Of a stretch of DNA of 12,298 nt, positions 1 through 7,399 are shown one piece after another (position 1 is the first letter of the stretch; each line of letters begins with the position of its first letter). This DNA comes from a bacterium. GTDB taxonomy: Bacteria; Actinomycetota; Acidimicrobiia; Acidimicrobiales; CATQHL01. The translations under genes and the position numbers were made by a program. A model generated the notes under the pieces. It did not search any database. It saw nothing but the letters and a program-made list of their open reading frames with translations, and had not been told where the DNA came from. The stretch is from the NCBI GenBank assembly GCA_026713745.1, contig JAPONU010000541.1, positions 1 through 12,298 of the forward strand, written 5' to 3'.

Positions 1-6
1 CGCATT

Positions 7-24
7 CTGATACGGGCTGATACG
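7..24. repeat. Short direct repeat CTGATACG x2
   Basis: CTGATACG occurs at 7-14 and again at 17-24, a period of 10 bp or one helical turn. It lies just past the 3' end of the SF1 helicase gene. The left neighbour is outside the window, so a role such as a tandem operator half-site cannot be judged. It may be chance. Confidence 0.3.
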
Positions 25-37
25 ACGCCTTCCCGAC

Positions 38-1825
38 CTATGGCCCCGGGTCCCAGATCGGAAGCTGCTGGAACGAGTTCATCAGGCCCTCGCCCGAGTA
101 GGTCACGGTGAGGGTCTCGGTGGCACGAGTCATGGCCACGTACAGCAGTCGGCTGCGTTGGTCGTCCTGCGCCTTCTCGTCATCGTCCGCTACCCAGACG
201 TGGTTGGCGCCGCCGACGATGACGTGGCGGAACTCGAGGCCCTTGAGCAGTTGCGGCGTCGCCACTCGGACGGCTCCACGCGCCTTGGCGCCGCGATCGT
301 TGAAGCGCTGAGCGTCGACCGCGTCGTGGACACGGTTGATCACCTGGGTGCGCAACTCTTTGGACCCGGAGAGTACGGCGATGTGATCGGTCTCGGCACC
401 GTTTCTGCGCAACTCCTGAACCTTCGCGGCGATGAAGTCTGCTTCGGCTCGCAGATCGGCGCAGGCGAGGATCGCTGTGGCGATCCCGTGGCGGACCGCG
501 TCCTCGGGCATGACGAGCACGTCCAGATCGTCCGCCTCGGCGTCGTTGGAGTTTGTGTCGGTTGACAGGCGCAGGATCGCGAGGGCGGGGTCGAGGATCT
601 CGCGGGTGTTGCGGTAGTTGATGCGGAGGACGGTCGCCCGGCCGCGGGCCGTTGTGCTGGGTGGGTTCCAGTTCATCCGGCGGCGGTACACCTTCTGCGC
701 GCTGTCGAGGGCGATCACGAAGTGGTCCCGTTCGGGTTTCAGCATCGCCCAGGCCAGGTCGAGGCCCGATTCCCCGAGATCCTGCGCCTCATCCACGAGC
801 ACCATGTCGTATCGCTCCCCGGCGTCGAGCCGGGTTGCGATCTCAAGCGCGTCAGAACGCCGCGCCTCGAAGTTGGGTTTCCGCTCGAACGGCGCGGGTC
901 GGCCGGCATCCTTGAGCAACGCTGCCGCCAGACGGTCGACGGTCTTGGTGTGCACGTTGTCGACGCCCTTCATCTCGGCTGTGAGTGCAGCTGAGAGTGC
1001 CCGGTTGAAGCAGAGCAGCAGGATGCGCCAGTCGGGGAAGTGCTCGCCGAAGTGCTTCGCCCGGTGGGTGAGGATGAGGGTCTTGCCGCTGCCGGCGACG
1101 CCGCGGATCAGCCGGTAGCCGCCGCCGAGGTGGCGGGCGAGCCGCTCTTGGCGCCGGTCGAGGGCGCGGACTTGCTCGGCACCGTCGGGCGGCCCGAACA
1201 GAGGCGCTTGTGCTGCCCGGGTGGATTCGGGTGATCCCCCGATGGTGATCTCGGGCTTGACCGTCGCCCGCGCCTTGGTTTCCTCGGCCGGATCCAGCGA
1301 GAGTGAGCGGGTTCCCAGGTGGCGGTGCAGCGCCTGCCCGAGGCCGTCTGGGGTGAAGTCCTCCTCGGTCAACATGCACAGAGGCTCGGCGACCTGAACA
1401 TCCTCTCGGCGGTGTTGCGGGAACGCCAACACGTGGTGCACCGGCAGGGATCGCACCGGACCGGCTCTGAGATCCCGGCGCAGGGTCTCGGCCCGTTGAG
1501 CGATCTCGGCGCGGATCTGGTCCGATCGGAGCGACCGGTTGCGCAGTTGCCGTCGCCGCGCCCGGGGCACGGTCGGAGCCTCCATGATTGCGATGCCGGC
1601 GGCGGGGTCCAGCACGACGAGGTACGGCTCCGACGGGTCGTTTCCTGCCGGCTGCCTCTCCGGATCGAACTGGTGGCGTAGCGCGGTGCCGTCGCCGTCG
1701 CCGGTCCGCTCCAGCCAGACCGTCACCTCGTCGGGGAGGAAATCCCGTAGCGCCCGGGCCACCTGCTGCAGGTGCTGGGGAACGTCGTTGCGGCTGGGGA
1801 TGTTCTCGGGCTGGAGGAACGCCAT
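38..1825 (-). CDS. UvrD/Rep-type SF1 DNA helicase with degenerate NERD-like N-terminus
   Basis: A 595-aa superfamily 1 ATP-dependent helicase of the UvrD/Rep type, expected to translocate on single-stranded DNA in the cytoplasm. Visible motifs are the Q motif near Q226 (LDRRQERLA), Walker A GVAGSGKT at 242-249, Walker B VLVDEAQDL at 342-350, motif III ALDSAQKVY near 372-380, motif IV INYRNTREI at 402-410, motif V LLKGLEFRHVIV near 526-537, and motif VI YVAMTRATETL near 562-572. Residues 60-140 resemble the NERD nuclease-related domain often fused to such helicases: YLVVLDP, then GIAIMEAP, then LPVHHVLAFP. The expected E-x-K is E82-A-P84, so the nuclease lysine is absent. The ATG at 1825 has no clear Shine-Dalgarno. 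A TAGAGT box lies on the minus strand at 1881-1876, about 50 nt upstream. The gene follows the exonuclease-DinG-RecQ gene on the same strand after 164 bp, so the two may be co-transcribed. The helicase call is firm; the NERD call is tentative. Confidence 0.88.
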   Translation of the reverse strand: MAFLQPENIPSRNDVPQHLQQVARALRDFLPDEVTVWLERTGDGDGTALRHQFDPERQPAGNDPSEPYLVVLDPAAGIAIMEAPTVPRARRRQLRNRSLRSDQIRAEIAQRAETLRRDLRAGPVRSLPVHHVLAFPQHRREDVQVAEPLCMLTEEDFTPDGLGQALHRHLGTRSLSLDPAEETKARATVKPEITIGGSPESTRAAQAPLFGPPDGAEQVRALDRRQERLARHLGGGYRLIRGVAGSGKTLILTHRAKHFGEHFPDWRILLLCFNRALSAALTAEMKGVDNVHTKTVDRLAAALLKDAGRPAPFERKPNFEARRSDALEIATRLDAGERYDMVLVDEAQDLGESGLDLAWAMLKPERDHFVIALDSAQKVYRRRMNWNPPSTTARGRATVLRINYRNTREILDPALAILRLSTDTNSNDAEADDLDVLVMPEDAVRHGIATAILACADLRAEADFIAAKVQELRRNGAETDHIAVLSGSKELRTQVINRVHDAVDAQRFNDRGAKARGAVRVATPQLLKGLEFRHVIVGGANHVWVADDDEKAQDDQRSRLLYVAMTRATETLTVTYSGEGLMNSFQQLPIWDPGP

Positions 1826-1971
1826 GGCAGGTGCGGTGAATCGGCGCAGTCATGTGACCGGCATGAACACGCCGGACTCTACCGGACCGGACGGAGCCTA
1901 CGAGTGCATGTGATAGTTGGGGTGAGAGGCTGAAGCGTCACTTTGGACCCTCGTTGGCCGCGAGGCCCGAG

Positions 1972-1989
1972 GCGGCTCCCCCGGGCCGC
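1972..1989 (-). terminator. Possible GC-rich hairpin after the fusion gene
   Basis: Directly after the TGA (1992-1990), the minus strand reads GCGGC, an 8-nt loop, then GCCGC. The stem can extend by GAG/CTC on the outside with one bulged C. No T-run follows, so a classical Rho-independent terminator is not supported. Hairpins lacking a U-tract do occur near gene ends in high-GC bacteria. If it is weak, transcription could read through into the SF1 helicase. Confidence 0.25.
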
Positions 1990-4900
1990 TCAGGATTCCC
2001 CGAGGAAGGCCCGTCCGGTCCCGGTGATTGCCACGTGTTCGTAGCCGGTTGCTGAGTCGGTTCGGGATTCGCCCCTGGCCGCCAGACCGGTCTCGATCAG
2101 TTCGTCGATCAGGGTATCCACCTCGGTCTCGCTCAGGATCGCGAGGCGTCCGAAGGTTGGGTGCGCGGCGAGTTCGGTTGGCAGGGCGTGTGGCGCGTAG
2201 TTGACGCCGGCGAGTGCGCGGACGATTCGTAGGCGAGGGTAGGGGTGCTTGCGTCCCGAGGTGTCTGCGATGAGCCGCAGGGCGATGGTTCGCTTCGGTA
2301 GCGCCGCCAGCAGGCTTTCCCGGTCGAGGGTGCTGGCGACCCAAGGTCGTGGGAGAGGCGTGCAGCCGTCGCAGGCGCCGCAGCGCTCGGGATCCTCCCA
2401 GCGCAGATGATCGTTGGCGCCGAAGTACTCCAGCAGCGCCCGGCGCCGGCAACCCGGCGAGTTGTCGGCGCCGCCGACCCGTCGGGCGGAGCGGGGAGTA
2501 CCGCCCGGTTTCCCCGGGTGCTCCAGCGCCGTCATTGCGGCGAACTGCTTGGCGCGGTCGGACTTCGCGGCCACCACCGTCCGCCGCTGCTCCGCCAACT
2601 CCTCGATTGCGTCCCAATCCGGCTCGTGGCCGGCAAGCCGCTCGAGGGTCCAGGCGTGGCGCCAGGCCACGAACCCCAGGATGTCCCGGCCGTTCAGTTC
2701 CAGCAGATCATCGGCGATCTCCGCAGGCGACCGCCCCAGGCGACCGCTCCAGAATTCGGCGTGGTACTCATCGTTGTCGCCGGTCGACGCCAACTCGAGG
2801 ATCCGCCTGACCCGCGCCGCGAGTTCCGGCTCTGTGACCGCCAGCTCGTCGATTCGAGTCCCCGAGTCGGCCAGGATCGTCAGGCGCCCGCGCCACGGCG
2901 TGTCGAGGTGGCGAGTCACGCCTCCACCGGCGGCCTGCAGGTAGTGCACGGCGAGTGCTATGTCGATGCGCTCCCGGTCGGTTTCGTCGTCTCCGTCTGC
3001 CAGTTGCTCCGGGTCGTAGGGATGCGTCCCGATGTCGAGCTTGTTCCAGATGCGGCGGACCAACGCAGAGGTGGGCGCGGCGCCGCGAATGACCAGGCCG
3101 TGCATCGAGTAGTCCCGTGGCGTCCTGAGCAACACCGCGGTGCCGACGCTCGGCTCGGTGCCGCCGACGGCGCCGCGCACGGCCCGGCCGGTCTCCTGGA
3201 CGTACTCCTCGATCGTGGGAGGCATCTCGAGGTGCACGACGAGTTCTATGTCGGGTTTGTCGATCCCCATTCCGAACGCCTTCGTGGCGACCACGACATC
3301 CACCTCGCCGTGGCGGAAGGCGTCCTCGATGTGGCGGCGGGCGTTCTGCTCCATGGCACCGTGGTACGGCTGGACGTTGTGGTCGGCTGCTGACAGCAGA
3401 CCCGCCAGCCGCGTGGTGTCTCGGCGCGTCGGGACATAGACGATCGCGGCCCGGCCCCGGAAAGACTCCGCTATCTGCACCACTCGCAGGTCCCGGTCGT
3501 GGCGGTTCTCGCAGTCCTCGACGAAGTAGCGGATCTCGGGCCGGTTGGGCGACAGCGATAGGGGTTCGGCGCCGGCGAGGTCCAACCCGAGCATTTCGTT
3601 GATCTCCTCGCGCACCTCGGGGATGGCCGTGGCAGTCACCGCGAGCACCGGTGGCCGCGGCTCGCCGATGCGTCCGAGGGCGGCGGGGATGGTCGTGTAC
3701 TCGGGTCGGAACGAGTGCCCCCACTGGGAGATGCAGTGCGCCTCGTCAACGGCGACCCGCGCCACCCCGGTGCGGGCCAGCGTCGCGACGAACTCCTGGG
3801 ACCAGAGCCGCTCGGGGCTCACGTAGAGCAGCTTGTAGTCGCCCCGCTGCGCGCCCCGCAGCAAGTCCCGCCACTCGCCCTGGGGGATGCCGCTGTGAAT
3901 CGCGGCGACCTGCGTGACGCCCCGCGCCCGCAGGTTCTCGACCTGGTCGTTCATGAGAGCGGTCAGCGGCGAGATCACCAGCGTGAGCCCCGGGCTGATC
4001 AGCGCCGGGATCTGGAACGTGATCGACTTGCCCGATCCGGTCGGGAGGACGGCCAGGGTGTCGGTGCCGGCGATGAAGCGCCGCATCACTTCGAGTTGGC
4101 CCGGCCGCCAGCGTTCGAAGCCGAAGCGTCCCCGCACCTGATCGAGGCGCCCCTTCACCGTTCCGGTGTCGGCCGTGTCGTCCTCGCTCAACTCCAGGGT
4201 GGCGAGGTCGCTCCAGGCGCCCGCACCCGGCACGGCCTCCAGGCGCCGGCGCATGTCCCCGTCGTAGCGCACACCGGGGAGGTGTCCGGCGACGTGCTCA
4301 TAGGCTTCGGACTCTCGGCGGGCTCGCTCGGTCCGGGGCGGACCGGGCAGCATTCCGAGCATCACGTCGCGGTACGGCGTCGGGCGGCAGAGGCGGCTGT
4401 CCAGCACGGCGGTGACACCGCGGTCGGATTCGGTTCGGATGAGCCGGCCAACGCCTTGGGCGAAACGCAGCGCCGCCCGCGGCACCAGGTAGGCGGCGAA
4501 CGGATCCTTGCCTCGCAGCTCCATGGCCCGCATCCGCGCAGCCGTCACCGGATCGGCGGGCGAGTCGAAAGGGACCTTCTCGATGATCAGCAGGCTCAGT
4601 GCCTCGTCGGGGACGTCCACACCTTCCCAGAACGACCGCAGCGCCAGCAGGCTCGTGGCCCGCTCGTTGCGGATGCGCTCGACGAGGGCCGGCGCAGCGT
4701 CGTCGCCCTGGGCCAGCAGGGGGATGCCGTTGCGCTCCAGGATCGGCCGCGCATGGTCCCGCACGAACTCCAGTCGGGCACGGGCGGTCAGCAGCGCCAA
4801 GCCGCGGCCGGCGGTCAGGGTCAGCAACCGCGGGATCTCCCGGGCGGCTGAGGCTCTGAACTCCTCCATGAGGTGCGCCCGGGGGGCGGGCAGGTAGTCG

Positions 4901-7164
4901 ATCAGCAGCAGGAGATGGTTGTCCCGGATCCAGGCGAACGGAGTGTCGAGGGCGATCGGCGACTCCACGGCGCCGAGCCCCAGGGTGTGGATGATGTGGT
5001 CGAAGCTGCCGCCCACCCGCAGCGTGGCCGACGTGAGGATGGCGGAGTGGAGGCCGTCCCAGAGGGCGCCGAGTTCGGCGGTCACCGAGAGCGGCACCCG
5101 GCGCAGTGCCCAGGTCCAACGACCGGAGTCGTGACTGATGCCGGCGACGGAGACCCAGCGCTCCGGATCCTCGGCCCAGACGACCATGTCGATGGTGTCG
5201 GCGAGGCGACGGGCGTGGCGGCCCAGCCTGGCGATCTCCTCCTCCAGCCGGTCACGCCGGTAGGGGGCGACCAACTCGCCCGGCAGGTTCACCTCGTTGA
5301 GGACGTCGGCGACGCCGCGCAAGGCGTTTCGGAGTTCGGTGCCGCGCCGGCGCACCTCGGCGTAGTCCGGATCGCGCGTGTCGATCCACGGCCTGATTTG
5401 GTACGCCGCGGGGTAGGCGTCGGCGACGCCGGCGGCGGTACGGGTGCGCACGTATCCCACGAGCGCCTCACCGAAACTCTCACCGGCCTTGCGGGTGTCG
5501 CTCGCCGCGGCCCGCAACGCGGCGAGGCGCTCGCCGGCCAGGCCCCATCCGGTCGCCCCGGCGAGCCGGTGGACGGTGCTGCGGCGGTTGCCGCTGTCCC
5601 AGAGTTCCCCGACGAGGGTTTCCACGTCGACCAACCCGGCCTCGGCGGTCAGCGCGTCGGTGGCGGCGTCCTCCAGGTTGTGCGCCTCGTCGAGCACCAG
5701 CCGGTTGGCGCGGTCCAGCCACTCCTCCCAGGTCACGATCAAGGCGTGGTTGAGAACGCCGACGTGGGCGTGACGCAGGCCGTCCCGGGCCCGGCGCAGG
5801 AAGTCGCGCTCCTCCAGCGGCCCCCGTGGTGGGCCACCGACACCCTCGGCGCTGAGGCGGAGCCGCAAGCGCGCCAGCGCGGCCCGGTTGGCGCCGGCGC
5901 GGTCACCTGCTGTGGCGGCGCCCCGGGACACGATCGCGCCGGTCCGCAGATCGTCCCAGTCGCCCGTCGGGGTAGTGGCAACCCAGCCGCAGAGGATCGC
6001 CAGCATCAAGCCGGCTGCCGCGTCGCCGCCGGAGGCGGGTTCGCCTCCCCCAGCAGCCGAGGCGGCGAGGGCGTCGAGTTCCCCGGCCAGCGCCTCAAGG
6101 CTCAGATAGTTTCCCGCACCCTTGATCAGCACCGCCACGAACGGATCCAACTCGCTCCGGAGTTCCTCCAACGTCGACATGATCTGATCCTGCAGCACCT
6201 TGGAGTGCGGGGCGACGACCACGGTGTTGCCGGTGGATCGGGCGTACTCGACGGCCGGGGCCAGATAGGCCAGCGTCTTGCCGGTACCGGTGGGGGCTTC
6301 GATGAGGCGCCGGCCGCCCGAACCGAGACCGGTTGCAACGAGTTCAGCCATCTCGATCTGCTGGCGACGCGGCGAGCGTGCCCGCGACATCAGCACGCCG
6401 CCGTCGTCGAACATGGCACCCACCGACCCGGAGTCAAAGCTCCCGCTCGCGCTGCTGCGCCGCAGCCGAACCGGTTCGGGAACCACGTCCTCGAGCGGGA
6501 CCGGCTCGCGCACTTCGGCCACGAATTCGGCCCACCGATGGCCCGTCGCTCCCAGTACCCAACGCTGCAGGCGGCGCGCCGGCCCGTCGGCGGCGAGTTC
6601 GGCCAGCAGGCACGTCAGCACCCGCTGCAGCCGGCGCGCGTCGTCCAAGGCGCGGTGGGCTGGGCGCGGCTCAGCGCCCCAGAAATATCTGGCCAACTCG
6701 TCGAGGTCACGCCCTTGCGGTGGCCGGGTCCCATCGACGTTGCCGGTGGCCCCCCGGCGGGCGCGAGGGAACACCAAGTGCGCCAATTCGAGGCTGTCCA
6801 GCCGCGGCACGCCGGGCACGCCGACGCCGTTGGCCTCCGCGGCAGCGTCGAGCAACCGATAGTCGTAACCGAAGCCGTTGTGGGCCACCAGCGGCCGGTT
6901 GCCGACGAACCGGTAGAACCGGGCCAGCGCCTCCGCCGGTTCCGGGGCTCCTGCGAGATCGGCGTCGCCGAGGCCGGTCAGGTCCCGCGTGACGTCCCGC
7001 AGCGGCCGGGTCGGCCGGACCAGCGTCGAGAAGTGCCCCACCTCGTTGCCCCACTCCACCGCCACCGCACCGATCTCGATGATCTCATGAGCCGGCGGAT
7101 CCGAACGATCAGCATTCGCCTCGAGGTCGAACACCACGAAACCCGAGGCCAACCGCCCGTCCAC
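1990..7164 (-). CDS. Exonuclease-DinG-RecQ triple fusion helicase (about 1724 aa)
   Basis: Three enzymes in one chain. (1) Residues 8-190 are a DnaQ-type DEDDh 3'-5' exonuclease: D13 and E15 in FDLEA, D101 in VAHNGFGYDY, H170 and D175 in HRALDDA. (2) Residues 263-950 are a DinG/XPD-like SF2 helicase: Walker A EAPTGTGKT at 289-297, DEAH at 492-495, TSATL at 711-715, SFWEGVD at 844-850, FAQGVGRLIR at 901-910. The four Fe-S cysteines are missing (KGAGNYLS where KGxxNYLC is usual). (3) Residues 1001-1724 are a RecQ-like helicase: RPGQ near 1020, PTGSGKS at 1041-1047, DEAHCISQWGHSFRPEY from 1140, ATKAFGMGIDKPDI from 1293, QETGRAVR near 1323. A linker of about 220 residues follows, then a zinc site (C1572, C1595, C1598, C1601) and a winged-helix-like tail. 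The GTG at 7164 is chosen because it precedes the exonuclease by 7 residues and a TACAGT box lies 9 nt upstream. The frame stays open to 7575, but that part is antisense to the peptidase gene. A role in DNA end processing, repair or defence is inferred. Confidence 0.88.
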   Translation of the reverse strand: MDGRLASGFVVFDLEANADRSDPPAHEIIEIGAVAVEWGNEVGHFSTLVRPTRPLRDVTRDLTGLGDADLAGAPEPAEALARFYRFVGNRPLVAHNGFGYDYRLLDAAAEANGVGVPGVPRLDSLELAHLVFPRARRGATGNVDGTRPPQGRDLDELARYFWGAEPRPAHRALDDARRLQRVLTCLLAELAADGPARRLQRWVLGATGHRWAEFVAEVREPVPLEDVVPEPVRLRRSSASGSFDSGSVGAMFDDGGVLMSRARSPRRQQIEMAELVATGLGSGGRRLIEAPTGTGKTLAYLAPAVEYARSTGNTVVVAPHSKVLQDQIMSTLEELRSELDPFVAVLIKGAGNYLSLEALAGELDALAASAAGGGEPASGGDAAAGLMLAILCGWVATTPTGDWDDLRTGAIVSRGAATAGDRAGANRAALARLRLRLSAEGVGGPPRGPLEERDFLRRARDGLRHAHVGVLNHALIVTWEEWLDRANRLVLDEAHNLEDAATDALTAEAGLVDVETLVGELWDSGNRRSTVHRLAGATGWGLAGERLAALRAAASDTRKAGESFGEALVGYVRTRTAAGVADAYPAAYQIRPWIDTRDPDYAEVRRRGTELRNALRGVADVLNEVNLPGELVAPYRRDRLEEEIARLGRHARRLADTIDMVVWAEDPERWVSVAGISHDSGRWTWALRRVPLSVTAELGALWDGLHSAILTSATLRVGGSFDHIIHTLGLGAVESPIALDTPFAWIRDNHLLLLIDYLPAPRAHLMEEFRASAAREIPRLLTLTAGRGLALLTARARLEFVRDHARPILERNGIPLLAQGDDAAPALVERIRNERATSLLALRSFWEGVDVPDEALSLLIIEKVPFDSPADPVTAARMRAMELRGKDPFAAYLVPRAALRFAQGVGRLIRTESDRGVTAVLDSRLCRPTPYRDVMLGMLPGPPRTERARRESEAYEHVAGHLPGVRYDGDMRRRLEAVPGAGAWSDLATLELSEDDTADTGTVKGRLDQVRGRFGFERWRPGQLEVMRRFIAGTDTLAVLPTGSGKSITFQIPALISPGLTLVISPLTALMNDQVENLRARGVTQVAAIHSGIPQGEWRDLLRGAQRGDYKLLYVSPERLWSQEFVATLARTGVARVAVDEAHCISQWGHSFRPEYTTIPAALGRIGEPRPPVLAVTATAIPEVREEINEMLGLDLAGAEPLSLSPNRPEIRYFVEDCENRHDRDLRVVQIAESFRGRAAIVYVPTRRDTTRLAGLLSAADHNVQPYHGAMEQNARRHIEDAFRHGEVDVVVATKAFGMGIDKPDIELVVHLEMPPTIEEYVQETGRAVRGAVGGTEPSVGTAVLLRTPRDYSMHGLVIRGAAPTSALVRRIWNKLDIGTHPYDPEQLADGDDETDRERIDIALAVHYLQAAGGGVTRHLDTPWRGRLTILADSGTRIDELAVTEPELAARVRRILELASTGDNDEYHAEFWSGRLGRSPAEIADDLLELNGRDILGFVAWRHAWTLERLAGHEPDWDAIEELAEQRRTVVAAKSDRAKQFAAMTALEHPGKPGGTPRSARRVGGADNSPGCRRRALLEYFGANDHLRWEDPERCGACDGCTPLPRPWVASTLDRESLLAALPKRTIALRLIADTSGRKHPYPRLRIVRALAGVNYAPHALPTELAAHPTFGRLAILSETEVDTLIDELIETGLAARGESRTDSATGYEHVAITGTGRAFLGES

Positions 7165-7173
7165 AACGCCGCT

Positions 7174-7179
7174 ACTGTA
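7174..7179 (-). promoter_or_regulatory. Candidate -10 box (TACAGT) for the fusion gene
   Basis: On the minus strand TACAGT lies 9 nt before the chosen GTG at 7164. This fits a leaderless or nearly leaderless actinobacterial transcript (TANNNT -10). No good -35 is visible, and no Shine-Dalgarno precedes the GTG. It supports the GTG as start but is not proof. Confidence 0.35.
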
Positions 7180-7230
7180 CTGGCGCTTCGCGGCGGGCGG
7201 GATCGTTGCGAACCCGTGTGGCGAAGTAGC

Positions 7231-7241
7231 GGACCAGGTCC
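7231..7241. promoter_or_regulatory. Odd palindrome GGACC-A-GGTCC between divergent genes
   Basis: A perfect 11-bp palindrome with a central A lies in the 235-bp region between the divergent fusion helicase and peptidase genes, about 70 bp upstream of the helicase GTG. Its position would suit an operator or regulator site. It is short, GC-rich and could be chance. Confidence 0.2.
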
Positions 7242-7336
7242 AGCTGCTGACCGTCACCGACGAGCCGGCGTCCTCGAGAGGAGGACTCGACCCCACGCAT
7301 TCCTCCCGGCGATAGCCTGCCCGCCGAATGCGCGGC

Positions 7337-7342
7337 TTGACA
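7337..7342 (+). promoter_or_regulatory. Consensus -35 hexamer TTGACA upstream of the peptidase gene
   Basis: A perfect TTGACA stands 58 bp before the peptidase ATG, but no recognisable -10 lies 16-19 bp downstream (the sequence there is C-rich). A different candidate, TAGCCT at 7313-7318, matches TANNNT. Neither makes a full promoter, so the transcription start of the peptidase gene stays undecided. Confidence 0.2.
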
Positions 7343-7389
7343 CGGCTGCGCAACTGCTTCCCCTCCCTCACAGCCGGTACCGCATCGTT

Positions 7390-7394
7390 GGAGG
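7390..7394 (+). promoter_or_regulatory. Shine-Dalgarno GGAGG deciding the peptidase start
   Basis: GGAGG lies 5 nt before ATG 7400-7402. It favours this start over the in-frame ATG at 7328, whose 24 extra residues do not look like part of the peptidase family. Confidence 0.7.
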
Positions 7395-7399
7395 TCAGC

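Noticed and set aside
852..1853. 333-codon minus-strand frame overlapping the SF1 helicase
   Set aside because: It is a shifted-frame shadow, very rich in Arg, Pro and Ala, while the helicase frame carries all SF1 motifs.
7328..7399. Earlier ATG for the peptidase (24 extra residues)
   Set aside because: The GGAGG 5 nt before ATG 7400 is a much better initiation signal, and the extra residues do not resemble the family.
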